A DNA stretch of 64,000 nt from an uncultured Kushneria sp. (GCF_947497025.1 NZ_CANMFC010000003.1:124001-188000); one strand, 5' to 3'; shown: positions 29,660 through 40,300, numbered from the stretch's first letter. Notes: a model not told the origin generated them from the letters alone. Numbers and translations are program-made.

Positions 29660-31945
29660 ATGAGGTATTTTTTGAAAGAAAGCCTGCAGATCTGGTGTGC
29701 CCAGCGTCTGGCCAGCCACGGCTGGCATCGTGAGGTGCCGCCCGAGCGTGGCATGAGTATGTCCCGTGCCCTTGCACGCCTGCGCAGCATGGAGATCGAG
29801 GAGCCGGGCGCACTGGGGTGGCAAATGATAGGGCGTCTTGATCAGGCGCAGCGTGATGAAGCCGTCACCATGCTGGTGCTGGCTTTTAACGCGCATTGGC
29901 TGGATGAGCAGGCGCTCTCGCAATGGCTGACCTGGCTCAAGGAAGGTGCTGCTTCACAGGCCCCCTGGCCCGATGACGGCGACAGCGCCATATGGCGGGC
30001 CCGCGCGCCCTTTGCGCCCATCATGATCGATAGCATGGCGGCAGCTGGACTGGAGCGTGATCACACCGGACATTTCCTGGGCCGGGTCTGGTCGATTCAT
30101 GAGCGTGATGAGTTGATCCGTATGCTGCTCTGGCTGGCAGGGCAGGGTCATCGCCATGGCTGGGAGCTGGATCATCAGCGGTTTGGGGCCATGACCACGG
30201 CCCAGCGCCTGCAATGGCACGTACGCATGGCACCACAGGCGACTTATGCCGCCACAATGGAGGCCTTTGTCGTGCAGGGACAGCCTCGGGATGTGGCCGC
30301 CTGGGACTGGTTGCGTCTGGTGGATCTGGCCTGGGCCGGGATGGCCATGGGATGGCTGGATCAGGATGAGGCCAGAGGCTTTGCCGCGCATGGAGTGGAT
30401 CTTCTGACGCGCCGCTATGACAACTGGCATGCCGTGGCGCTGGCCTGGCAGCGCGGCCGCAGTCTGCATGAAGGGCTCGATTTGATGGAGAACTTCACTG
30501 ATGACTGGCAGTTGCTGCTGGACGCGAGCGACAGCCCATGGCAAAGGCCGCTGCATCAGTTGCTCGACGATGATCTTCGCGATCGCTCGCGAGCCATGAT
30601 CCGCGGACTGCGCAGCAGTGCACGCCATTGGGCGCTCGCGGTAGCCTCGGTCAGAGAATCGGATCTGCTGTATCGTCAGTCAACGGCTCCGGCTGTCAAC
30701 GATGAGCAACGCCGACAGAGCCGGGAGTATCTTCATGAGGTGCTGGACTGGCGTCCGGAAGAGGGGGTGGCAGGGCTTTCGCGCTTCTGGATGCCGGGAC
30801 AGGTACATCATCTCAATCAGCTGGCCTCCGATGCGCTGCATGACAGAATGCCGGAGGTCGACACCCCCTTTGGTACGCCATCTCCCGAACTGCTGGCCTA
30901 TCGCCAGGAACTGGCGGCCTGCGCGTCGGTCTCGGCCACGATCATCATGGCAGAGAAATATGCCTTTCATCTTCAGATGTTTGAAAGCGCCGACTATGGT
31001 GAAGACGAACTGCTGACGCGCTATTACACAAGGCTTGCCGCCATGCTGGATCGTCACTATCTCTGTGTGGATGCCATGCTGGAGGCCTGGGCGCGATGGG
31101 AGCAGGCCCTGCCCGAGGACAGCACTCAGGAGTCTCTGATCGAGGACATCGAATGGCATCGCCATGACCCCGGCAGCCCCTTTCACTGGCTGACCGCGCC
31201 GACCGGCTTCCAAAAGGAGCCGGGCAGGCGCCCGTCACTGTCGCGATTTACCGCACTCTCGCTGTCAGGACCGCTCAATGCCGCGCTCTGGGGTGAACCT
31301 GACAGACAATACGGCGTTCAGGCCAGCGAAATCCGGGACTGGCTCGACAGTCATTATGGTCTCGGGGGCACCGCGCCGTTGATTCGATTTCTCGACTTTC
31401 TGGTCGAGGCGGGGGATCGCCAGGAATACCTGATTAACTACGGCCCCTACACGCTCAACCAGCGTCGCCTGCGTCAGGAAATTGCCGTGCTTGAATCTGC
31501 CGAGCGCAGTGAAGACGAGGGCGTGCATCTGGAGAGGCTGCGTCGCGTGCTGAAAAACGATCATCACTGCAACGATATCGATATGGCCGCGTGGGACATC
31601 GCGCAGCTGGTAGACCTTGCGGCTGCCGGGCGGCAGCTTGGCTGGCTGAGTTCAGACAAGTTTCATCACTATCTGGACCAGGCGCTGCAGCTGGCATCCC
31701 GTCACTATAGCGACTGGTGGGCCTATGGAAAGGGGATGCTGGCAGGGTACAGTTTCTTCATGGTGGTCACGCCCGAACGCGATTATTTCCTGGCGGAGTT
31801 CAATCATGCCATGACCGCCTGGCAGACAGGGCTGCCACCGCTGGCGGGTTGCTGGGCCAGTCTTGATTTTCCGGGCACTCAGCCCCGACGCTGGCCGCCT
31901 TTGCACGCAGATACGCTGCCAGGGGATGCGCGCATTCTGCACTAG
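29660..31945 (+). CDS. Large protein with DUF1266-like modules at N- and C-terminus
   Basis: AAWDWLRLVDLAWAGMAMGWLDQDEARGFA...RYDNWHAVALAWQRG and AAWDIAQLVDLAAAGRQLGWLSSDKFHHYL...HYSDWWAYGKGMLAG. Confidence 0.75.
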   Translation: MRYFLKESLQIWCAQRLASHGWHREVPPERGMSMSRALARLRSMEIEEPGALGWQMIGRLDQAQRDEAVTMLVLAFNAHWLDEQALSQWLTWLKEGAASQAPWPDDGDSAIWRARAPFAPIMIDSMAAAGLERDHTGHFLGRVWSIHERDELIRMLLWLAGQGHRHGWELDHQRFGAMTTAQRLQWHVRMAPQATYAATMEAFVVQGQPRDVAAWDWLRLVDLAWAGMAMGWLDQDEARGFAAHGVDLLTRRYDNWHAVALAWQRGRSLHEGLDLMENFTDDWQLLLDASDSPWQRPLHQLLDDDLRDRSRAMIRGLRSSARHWALAVASVRESDLLYRQSTAPAVNDEQRRQSREYLHEVLDWRPEEGVAGLSRFWMPGQVHHLNQLASDALHDRMPEVDTPFGTPSPELLAYRQELAACASVSATIIMAEKYAFHLQMFESADYGEDELLTRYYTRLAAMLDRHYLCVDAMLEAWARWEQALPEDSTQESLIEDIEWHRHDPGSPFHWLTAPTGFQKEPGRRPSLSRFTALSLSGPLNAALWGEPDRQYGVQASEIRDWLDSHYGLGGTAPLIRFLDFLVEAGDRQEYLINYGPYTLNQRRLRQEIAVLESAERSEDEGVHLERLRRVLKNDHHCNDIDMAAWDIAQLVDLAAAGRQLGWLSSDKFHHYLDQALQLASRHYSDWWAYGKGMLAGYSFFMVVTPERDYFLAEFNHAMTAWQTGLPPLAGCWASLDFPGTQPRRWPPLHADTLPGDARILH

Positions 31946-32167
31946 GATCACCAAAGGTAACTGGATGGTGTGGTTTGGTTACTTTCGTATGGCTTTCGAT
32001 TAATACTTTGGTCACAACAAGGGTGGTTTGATTAATTTTTAATACTCGTCAGACAAGGCCAAATTCCTTAACATCCTGAAAGCGTTTTGTTCGACGCCTT
32101 TTTCCTATCTGTCACGCGATATTTTCAGGATGCTTCCAGTGCTCGATCAACAAAAAGGGCCGTATAC

Positions 32168-32764
32168 ATGCGGCGAATAATCATGAGTGGTCTGGTTTGT
32201 CTTGCTTTAGGAGGGTGTGCGGCCTCGCAGCCCGGTTCACAGGATGGTTTAAAGGATACGGCAATGCTTTCGCTTTCGACGGTGAAAACGTCGAAAGCGA
32301 AAGCGGGAAGAAATGCCGGCCAGGCGCCCCGATATGATTATACGTCGCCCGAGGATGCTTACCCGGTCGATATAGAGGCCGCGTTGTTGGCTGAATACGA
32401 TACCTGGGAGGGGACACCCTATAGATTCGGGGGCGAAAGCAGCAGTGGCATTGATTGTTCGGCACTGGTGCAGCAGGTCTTTCGTGACAGCTTCAACTTT
32501 GACCTTCCCCGGACCACGGCCGGACAGGTGCTGACCGGCCGCCGCATCGAGAAAACGGCGCTCAAGGCCGGTGATCTGGTTTTTTTCAGGCCATGGCGCG
32601 GTGATCGCCATGTCGGAATCTATCTTGGTGATGGCCGCTTCATGCATGCTTCAAGCTCGCGAGGCGTCAAGATTTCTCGGCTGGATAATCCCTACTGGAG
32701 CCGACATTACTGGCAGTCACGCCGAACTCTGGATGCCAATGCGCTGGCCATGCGCACGCCCTGA
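32168..32764 (+). CDS. NlpC/P60 family lipoprotein endopeptidase
   Basis: Lipobox LALGGC; GIDCSALVQQVFRDSF, GDLVFFRPWRGDRHVGIYLGDGRFMHASS. Confidence 0.93.
   Translation: MRRIIMSGLVCLALGGCAASQPGSQDGLKDTAMLSLSTVKTSKAKAGRNAGQAPRYDYTSPEDAYPVDIEAALLAEYDTWEGTPYRFGGESSSGIDCSALVQQVFRDSFNFDLPRTTAGQVLTGRRIEKTALKAGDLVFFRPWRGDRHVGIYLGDGRFMHASSSRGVKISRLDNPYWSRHYWQSRRTLDANALAMRTP
32266..32304. other. Perfect 16-bp inverted repeat with 7-nt loop inside the NlpC/P60 gene
   Basis: GCTTTCGCTTTCGACG-gtgaaaa-CGTCGAAAGCGAAAGC. Confidence 0.97.
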
Positions 32765-32780
32765 TTTTCTGAAATGTCAA

Positions 32781-32819
32781 AGTGGGCCGGTACTGTGACA
32801 GTATCGGCCCACTTTTTTG
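32781..32819 (+). terminator. Rho-independent terminator after NlpC/P60 gene
   Basis: AGTGGGCC-ggTACTGtgaCAGTAtc-GGCCCACTTTTTTG. Confidence 0.85.
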
Positions 32820-33033
32820 TGTGCTGACGGTAATGAGAGTGAGCTGATCTGTACGGGTTCTTTTCCATGTCGCTGGTTTTTGAGCCCGTCAATCAAGCTT
32901 TCCAGGTGTCTCCAGTACTAATGCTTTATAAACCGGCATTTGTTGTACAAGATGTATAAAAATATTGTACAGTGATGGTGGCAAGCGGCTGGCAGGATGC
33001 CGGCCTGAATATTGATTTCAGGATTTCTCAGGT

Positions 33034-33744
33034 ATGGATACCCGATGCTCAGGGCTTTCAGCCCCAGCGGCCGAAGCGATACCCGCTTCTTTGACATCAT
33101 CCGGACTCGATGGAACATTAGCGCCTCGGACTGCATGTGAGCGCTCGAACCATCATGGGATATCGCTGCTGGACATGGCGCCCCATCATCGCGTACTGGA
33201 CATGTATGGCTCCAGTCGACAGCGCATGCACCTGATTGGCCGAAAGCTCGATGAGCGAGGTGAACTGGTCGCCAATATCACGGGCGCACTGTCGCTTGAA
33301 AGCGCTGAGCTTTGCCATGTTCCGGACAATGTGATCATGACCCGCCTTGATGATGAGCGTCTATCACTGGAAGAGGTGGGCACCTTTGATCGTGTCCTGC
33401 TGGATATCCCGGTCCTGATGGGGCGACACCTGTCTTCACGTCAGCGTTCAGAGCGTCTTGTGTCATTGCTGTTGCGTGCCATCGCACTATGTCGCGAGGG
33501 TGGGCGCGTCGTGTATGTAACGCACGGTCATCTGAAACAGAACAATGAGATGGTGGTCGACCAGGTGATCAATGATGCCCACAAGGGTATTGCCCTGAAC
33601 AACATTGCATTCGCCGGCAGCTCGGGCAGTACTTTCTGTGGCGGCCAGCAGCTGGATGCAAGGGTTGCCAGAACCCTCTATGTGGACAGTGAAACGGGCA
33701 GCGATAATCGTTTCCTGGCCGTACTTGAGTGCAGTCGCGCCTGA
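33034..33744 (+). CDS. RsmB/NOL1-NOP2-Sun-like methyltransferase-fold protein, apparently catalytically degenerate
   Basis: FDRVLLDIPVLMGRH...LLRAIALCREGGRVVYVTHGHLKQNNEMVV aligns with FDRILLDAPCSxTG...GGxLVYxTCSxxxxEN. Confidence 0.65.
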   Translation: MDTRCSGLSAPAAEAIPASLTSSGLDGTLAPRTACERSNHHGISLLDMAPHHRVLDMYGSSRQRMHLIGRKLDERGELVANITGALSLESAELCHVPDNVIMTRLDDERLSLEEVGTFDRVLLDIPVLMGRHLSSRQRSERLVSLLLRAIALCREGGRVVYVTHGHLKQNNEMVVDQVINDAHKGIALNNIAFAGSSGSTFCGGQQLDARVARTLYVDSETGSDNRFLAVLECSRA

Positions 33745-33829
33745 GTCCAGGAGCGTCTGACGCAGCCGGCATCGACGTCGTTGCAGCCCATCACTACAAT
33801 GACGCCTCTTTTACCTGCCGGTACCGAGA

Positions 33830-34522
33830 ATGTCTCACCTGATGTTTCGTTTGCATCGTTTTCGTCACACCTTTATGGCATGGGCGGCGCATCAGCTTGT
33901 GGCCTGGCGCGTCTCGCCGGCGGGGCTTGCCCTTTCAGCCATCGCGCTTGGCATTGCCACAATGCCTCTGCTGTATGCACGCCAGCCTTTGTTAGCTGCA
34001 CTGTTCGTTGTTTTATATCGTCTGCTGAGCATGTTGTCGGGCTGGGTATCCATGGCACTCGGGCACTTTGATGCCAGGCAGCGCTACCTGCGCCCCTTCA
34101 TGGAAATCGTTTTGATTTTGTCGGTCATGGGTGGGCTTTCACTTTACCAGCCTGAGCGACTTTTCCAGCCTGCGCTTGTGCTGGTCATTGTCATACTCGT
34201 ATTTGATCTTGAAAGGCGACTGGCAGCGCTGCTTCAGGAAGCGCAAATGATCGTGGTCAGGGTCGGCGGAGTCGAGCGTCTGGTCGATGTTGCTACAGGA
34301 AGTGTCGGACGAACGCTGCTCTTGATTGCTGCCTGCTACTGGCCGCAGACCTTTTTCTGGAGCGGATTCGGATTTGCAGGTAGCTGTCTGGTGGTGCTGA
34401 TCTGGCGGCTAATTTTCAACTATCGAGCACTTGGCAGGCATTCAAATGCCGCTACATTCGCCTCTGCTGACGTGCCAAACGCCACGGTCTCGCAAGGTAC
34501 GAAACGGCAAGAGCAGGCATAA
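33830..34522 (+). CDS. Hypothetical multi-TM membrane protein (possibly degenerate CDP-alcohol phosphatidyltransferase fold)
   Basis: Several hydrophobic helices; intact ORF ending at a strong terminator. Confidence 0.7.
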   Translation: MSHLMFRLHRFRHTFMAWAAHQLVAWRVSPAGLALSAIALGIATMPLLYARQPLLAALFVVLYRLLSMLSGWVSMALGHFDARQRYLRPFMEIVLILSVMGGLSLYQPERLFQPALVLVIVILVFDLERRLAALLQEAQMIVVRVGGVERLVDVATGSVGRTLLLIAACYWPQTFFWSGFGFAGSCLVVLIWRLIFNYRALGRHSNAATFASADVPNATVSQGTKRQEQA

Positions 34523-34552
34523 AAAAAGGCAGCCCATGGGCTGCCTTTTTAA
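34521..34552. terminator. Bidirectional terminator between convergent membrane-protein gene and slyD
   Basis: AAAAAAAGGCAGCCCATGGGCTGCCTTTTT. Confidence 0.88.
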
Positions 34553-34569
34553 ACGCTGGGCGCTGGCAA

Positions 34570-35052
34570 TCAGTGCTGATGACCGCCTTCGCCATGTACA
34601 TGGCCGTGCTCGAGCTCTTCGGCACTGGCTTCGCGTACGGATTCAACGCTCACGTCAAAATTCAGGGTCTCACCTGCCAGCGGATGGTTACCGTCAACAG
34701 TCACGGTGTCACCTTCAAGCTTGGTGACGGTGACCAGCAGCGGGCCGCCTTCGGTCTGAGCCTGAAACTGCATGCCCGGCTGGATGTCTTCAACACCCTG
34801 AAAGGCATCGCGCGGTACTTCCTGCACCAGAGAGGGCTGGACTTCGCCATAGCCTTCGCCGGGTTCAACGCGCGCCTGAAGGGTATCGCCTGTCGTCTTG
34901 CCCGATAGTTCCTTCTCGAGGCCAGGAATGATGTTGCCTGAACCGTGCAGATAGGAAAGCGGATCACGACCTTCGGAGCTGTCGAGGACTTCTCCAGCGT
35001 CGTTTTTCAGGGTGTAATGAAACGCTACTACCGTGTTCTCTGCGATCTGCAT
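34570..35052 (-). CDS. slyD: FKBP-type peptidyl-prolyl isomerase, SlyD-like
   Basis: VVAFHYTLKNDAGEVLDSSEGRDPLSYLHGSGNIIPGLEKEL; short His-rich tail. Confidence 0.9.
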   Translation of the reverse strand: MQIAENTVVAFHYTLKNDAGEVLDSSEGRDPLSYLHGSGNIIPGLEKELSGKTTGDTLQARVEPGEGYGEVQPSLVQEVPRDAFQGVEDIQPGMQFQAQTEGGPLLVTVTKLEGDTVTVDGNHPLAGETLNFDVSVESVREASAEELEHGHVHGEGGHQH

Positions 35053-35340
35053 GATAAGGGTCCTTTTGCGTCGGTACGTGTTGGTTGCTCTAAAACTGTC
35101 GGGGCATTGTTTTCAAGGATGGTCTCCATGAATGCGTGCCGACGTGCTTATCCACCAAGATGGCGACGGCCATATAATTTTCAACCCCGAGAGGTTCATC
35201 AATCGCGCTTTTTTTGCGATATCATGCCAGCATGGTGCTTACCTGTGTGCAGGCCGGCGTCATGAGGGCCCAGCGGCACAGGCATTGTGCCCAGGGTCAC
35301 ACTGAATTATAGACATTTAAACATTCGCGCAGGAGAGCTT

Positions 35341-35625
35341 ATGACCATTGCTGTCATCTGGATCGTTATTTTTGCCATTGCTACCGCACTGGCCTGGAAG
35401 GGCTGGGAGAGTGGTTTTGGCAAAATGGTCAATCGGTGGGTGCCTGCCATTCTTCGTCTTGATGACGATCAGGTCAATCGCATGACCTGGTCGATCGTGG
35501 CAGGTGTACTATTGGCCACGCTGATGACCAACCCTGCTTCGATGCTGTTGACCCTGCTGCTGATTGCTCTGATCGCCTTGATCGTACGGGCAGTCATTCG
35601 CTTTGCGTTGAGCAAGGTGCATTGA
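35341..35625 (+). CDS. Small hypothetical membrane protein
   Basis: 94 aa, three hydrophobic segments; AGGAGAG RBS upstream of ATG. Confidence 0.7.
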   Translation: MTIAVIWIVIFAIATALAWKGWESGFGKMVNRWVPAILRLDDDQVNRMTWSIVAGVLLATLMTNPASMLLTLLLIALIALIVRAVIRFALSKVH

Positions 35626-35707
35626 GAGAGCTTGGGGTAGCCTTCTGACGCCCGCAGGCTGATCGATCGGCCCCAGGCTCTGGAAACGCCCCTGATTGAA
35701 CGCCATC

Positions 35708-35735
35708 AAAAAGGGCTCCCTCGGGAGCCCTTTTT
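35708..35735. terminator. Bidirectional terminator between convergent 35341-gene and putP
   Basis: AAAAAGGGCTCCC-t-CGGGAGCCCTTTTT. Confidence 0.85.
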
Positions 35736-35762
35736 AACGTTCGATGCACTGTAAAGGCGCGA

Positions 35763-37253
35763 TCAGCGAGAGATTTGCTTGTACTCGCCGGAATCACTGG
35801 TGGCTCTGCTGACGATCACAATGGCGATCAGTGAGGCAATGAAGCCCGGAATGATTTCATAAATACCGGGACCACCCATGAATGACGCGTTCCAGCCCAG
35901 CGTGATCCAGACCATGACCGTAACGGCCCCTACGATCATGCCTGCGATGGCGCCGGCGCCGTTGGTGCGTGACCACATCAGCGACAGCAGGATCAGCGGA
36001 CCGAATGCTGCACCAAAGCCTGCCCAGGCGTTGCTCACCAGTCCCAGCACCTGAGAGTTCGGGTCGGAGGCAATGATGGCGGCGACGATGCCCACCAGCA
36101 GGACGCTGACTCGACCGACCGTGACCGCTTCCTTCTCGGAGGCTTCCTTGCGCAGGAAAAGACGATAGAAGTCTTCGGTCAACGAGGAAGAGGCCACCAG
36201 CAACTGACTGGAGATGGTGCTCATGATCGCTGCCAGCAGTGCGGCATAAAGGAAACCGGTGACCAGCGGATGGAACAGCAGGTTTGCCAGAATGATAAAG
36301 ATCGTTTCCGGGTCATCGACCTGCATGCCATTGCGAACGGCATAGGCCCGGCCGAATATCCCCAGCGACACGGCGCCAATCATGGAAATGAGCATCCAGC
36401 TCATGCCGATATTGCGCGCTACGGGAACGTCCTTCAGGGACCGAATGGCCATGAAACGCACGATGATGTGCGGCTGTCCGAAATAGCCCAGCCCCCAGGT
36501 GACGGCAGAAAGCCAGCCGATGAAGGTCAGACCATCTGTCCAGGATAATAATGTGGGATCAATCTCATTAAGGGTCTGTGATGCCTGAGCGAAACCGCCG
36601 CCGCCTTCGCCGAAAAGCACCACGGCCGGCATGATGACCAGCGCCAGCATCATGATGCAGCCCTGTACGAAATCCGTCAGGCTGACGGCCAGAAAGCCCC
36701 CGACGACCGTATAGACCAGCACTACCCCCAGGGTAATGACGATGCCCGTGCCGTAATCGCCCAGCCCGCCAATGTTGATCAGGCCCGAAAAGGCGCTCTG
36801 GAACAGTTTGCCGCCGGCGACAAGGCCCGAGGCCGTATAAATGGCAAAGAAGATCACGATGACGATGGCAGACACCACCCGCAAGGACATGGCGCGGGTA
36901 GGAAAACGGTTGGCCAGAAAGGCCGGGATGGTGATGGCATTGCCATAGTGGACTGTCTGTTCACGAAGACGCGGTGCCACCAGCAGCCAGTTGAAAAAGG
37001 CCCCTACCAGCAGACCGATACCGATCCATGCCGATCCAAGGCCGGAGGCGAACATGGCGCCGGGAAGGCCCAGCAGCAACCAGCCGCTCATGTCCGATGC
37101 GCCGGCCGACAGTGCGGCTACCTGCGGGCTGAGGGTTCGTCCGCCGAGCATATAATCCTCGGAGGTGGAGGTAGAGGTGCGCATGGCATACAAGCCGATA
37201 CCGATCATGAGCGCAAAATAAACAAAAAGGCTGATCCAGACGCCGATAGCCAT
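35763..37253 (-). CDS. putP: Sodium/proline symporter
   Basis: LMIGIGLYAMRTSTSTSEDYMLGGRTLSPQVAALSAGASDMSGWLLLGLPGA; SSF family. Confidence 0.95.
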   Translation of the reverse strand: MAIGVWISLFVYFALMIGIGLYAMRTSTSTSEDYMLGGRTLSPQVAALSAGASDMSGWLLLGLPGAMFASGLGSAWIGIGLLVGAFFNWLLVAPRLREQTVHYGNAITIPAFLANRFPTRAMSLRVVSAIVIVIFFAIYTASGLVAGGKLFQSAFSGLINIGGLGDYGTGIVITLGVVLVYTVVGGFLAVSLTDFVQGCIMMLALVIMPAVVLFGEGGGGFAQASQTLNEIDPTLLSWTDGLTFIGWLSAVTWGLGYFGQPHIIVRFMAIRSLKDVPVARNIGMSWMLISMIGAVSLGIFGRAYAVRNGMQVDDPETIFIILANLLFHPLVTGFLYAALLAAIMSTISSQLLVASSSLTEDFYRLFLRKEASEKEAVTVGRVSVLLVGIVAAIIASDPNSQVLGLVSNAWAGFGAAFGPLILLSLMWSRTNGAGAIAGMIVGAVTVMVWITLGWNASFMGGPGIYEIIPGFIASLIAIVIVSRATSDSGEYKQISR

Positions 37254-37393
37254 AAATTTCTCCTGTGTTCTGATTATTAGGCCGGAATGTTTCCTGCAAG
37301 GGTCATGAGCAGGGCGCGCGCGAATGAGAAACCCTTTTTAATGTTGTTTTCAACCACAAACGGTTTCCCATCGCTTGCGTCATGAGTGCTGTA

Positions 37394-40300
37394 TCAACCG
37401 TCGCCCATGGCCAGAAGGGATGCATTGCCCCCCAGAGCTGCTGTATTGATCGTACGCGTTTTTTCATTGGCAAAACGCAGTAAATAGTGGGGGCCGCCGG
37501 CCTTGGGCCCGGTGCCAGAGAAGCCTTGCCCGCCAAAGGGCTGTACGCCTACCACGGCACCTATGATATTACGGTTGACATAGACATTGCCGACCCGGAT
37601 ACGACTTGCCACGCGATTGGCAAAGGTTTCGTTGCGGCTGTGCACGCCAAAGGTCAGACCGTAGCCACGTTCATTGATGGTATCGATGACCTGATCAATC
37701 TCGCTGGCCTTGAACGTCGCCACATGCAGAATGGGCCCGAACTGCTCGGTCTCCAGCGCATCAATGCCATCGATCCTGAACGCCGTCGGGGCAATGAAGG
37801 TGCCGTTGGCCGCAATGGCCGGATCAATTTCGGTCTCGGCAATCAGGCGGCCTTCGCCCTTGAGGCGATCGATATGGGCCTGAAGCCCCTTGCGGGCGTC
37901 CTCATCGATGACCGGGCCGACATCCGTGGAGAGCCTTGTCGGATCGCCGATGTTGAGCTCGGCCATGGCCCCCTTGAGGGTATCGATGACGCGCTCGGCG
38001 ATGTCTTCCTGAACGTACAGCACTCGCAGCGCCGAACAGCGCTGGCCGGCGCTCTGATAGCTCGAAGCCACCACATCCTTGACCACCTGCTCGGGCAGGG
38101 CAGTGGAGTCCACGATCATGGCATTCAGGCCGCCGGTTTCTGCCACCAGTGTGGGCAGGGGGGCGTTTTCCCGGGCAGCCAGCGAGCGATTGATCAGCTG
38201 TGCCGTCTGGGTGGAGCCGGTGAAGGCCACACCGGTAATGCGACGATCGCTAGAGAGCACGGCGCCTACCGTGGCGCCATCCCCCGGCAGCAGCTGGACA
38301 ACCTCGCGCGGCATGCCGGCTTCATACAACAGCTCAATGACGCGATGAGCGATCAGCGAGGTCTGTTCGGCCGGCTTGGCCAGCACGGTATTACCGGTCA
38401 CGGCCGCCGCCACAGTCTGACCGCAGAAGATCGCGATCGGGAAATTCCACGGACTGATGGTGGCAAAGACCCCCTTGCCCTGCATGATGAGCTCGTTGGA
38501 CTCTCCCGTTGGGCCGGGCAAAACCGTGGGCGCTTCAAAGATTTCCCGGGCACGGGCGGCGTAGTAGCGACAGAAATCCACCGCTTCGCGCACTTCGGCC
38601 ACCCCGTCGGGCAAAAGCTTGCCGCCTTCCATGCAGCACAGGGCCATCAGCTCTGCCATGTGCTTTTCCATCAGATCGGCGAAACGCTCCAGAATAGCGG
38701 CGCGCTCCTCGACCGGCGTGTCATTCCAGTCGGGGAAAGCCTTCCAGGCCACCTCAATGGCGTGCGAGGTTTCCTCGGCACTGGTCCAGCGCACCCGGCC
38801 GACGGTGCGGCCATGATTCCAGGGGCAGATAACGTCGTGGTGCTCACCGTCACTGTCCTTCAGATCGAACCCTACCAGCGGGCCGGCACTGTAGTTACGC
38901 TGGAAAAAGGACGACATGTCCTCCATCAACGGCTTGAACTGACTGTTGACGTTGAGATTGATGCCTCGAGCGTTGCGGCGGCCGTCCGGATAGATCGCAG
39001 CGGGCATCGGGATGTTGGCATTGAAGTACTGGCCCACACCGGTCAGATTTTCGACCGGATGAACGCACAGGGAGTCCACTGGCACGCGCGGGTCGACCAG
39101 CTGATGGACGAAGGAGGAGTTGGCGCCGTTTTCCAGCAGGCGGCGTACCAGGTAGGGGAGCAGGTCCTTATGGGCACCGACCGGGGCGTAAATGCGACAC
39201 CAGGTGCCCTTGGGCGCCTGCTTGAGGGCCGCCTCATAAAGGGCCTCGCCCATGCCGTGCAGACGCTGGAACTCAAAGGCGCGATCCCCCTGACGGGCCA
39301 GGTCGATAATGGTCGAGATGGTGTGCGCGTTATGGGTGGCAAACTGGGGAAAAAGACGGCCACGGGTATTGTCGGACAGCAGATAGGTGGCGCAGGCCAG
39401 GTAGGAGACATCCGTGCAGGCCTTGCGGGTAAAGACCGGGTACCCATCAACGCCAAGCTGCTGGGATTCCTTGATCTCGCTGTCCCAGTAGGCGCCCTTG
39501 ACCAGGCGCACCGGAATTTCATCTCCCTGATCACTGGCCACGCGTGTCAGCCATTGCAGGGCCGGCAGGGCGCGCTTGGAGTAGGCCTGAATGACCAGAC
39601 CAAATTTGCCCCAGCCCCGGCAGGCACTGGAGGTATAGACCGCCTTGAAGACATCGAAGGACAGTTCGAGTCGATCCACCTCTTCGGCATCAATGGTCAG
39701 GGCGACATCCAGCCCGCGCGCCAGCTCGACCAGTTGTTGAACGGTCCCGACCAGTTCTTCAAGGACCTGCTCGCGCCGTCCGGCTTCATAGCGGGGATGC
39801 AACGCCGAGAGTTTGATGGAGATTGATGGTGCCGGTGTGCTCGAAGAAAGCTTCTGGCTGGTCTTGCCGACGGCGCGAATGGCGTTGGTGTAGTCATCGA
39901 AATAGCGTTTGGCATCCTGACGGGTCAGCGCGGCTTCCCCCAGCATGTCGTATGAATAGGTGTAGCCCTTGTCAAACTGCGGTCTGGAGCGCTTGAGCGC
40001 TTCGTCAATATCGCGACCCAGCACGAACTGGCGGCCCATGACCTTCATCGCCTGGCGCATGGCCTGACGAATAACCGGCTCGCCCATGCGGTTGACCATG
40101 CGGTTGATGAAGCCAGCCGGGCGCCCATCCTGCGGATGGTCCAGCTTGATCACACGACCGGTAGTCAAAAGCCCCCAGGTTGAGGCGTTTACGAACCATG
40201 ATTCGCTCTGGCCGGCGTATTTTTCCCAGTCACCGACACTGAGACGATCCTCGATCAGGGCATCGGTCGTGGCGGTATCGGGCACCCGCAGCAGGGCTTC

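Noticed and set aside
37487-39826. 779-aa plus-strand ORF antisense to putA
   Set aside because: High-GC antisense shadow of an unambiguous putA gene; translation has no recognisable fold signature and codon use follows the opposite strand.
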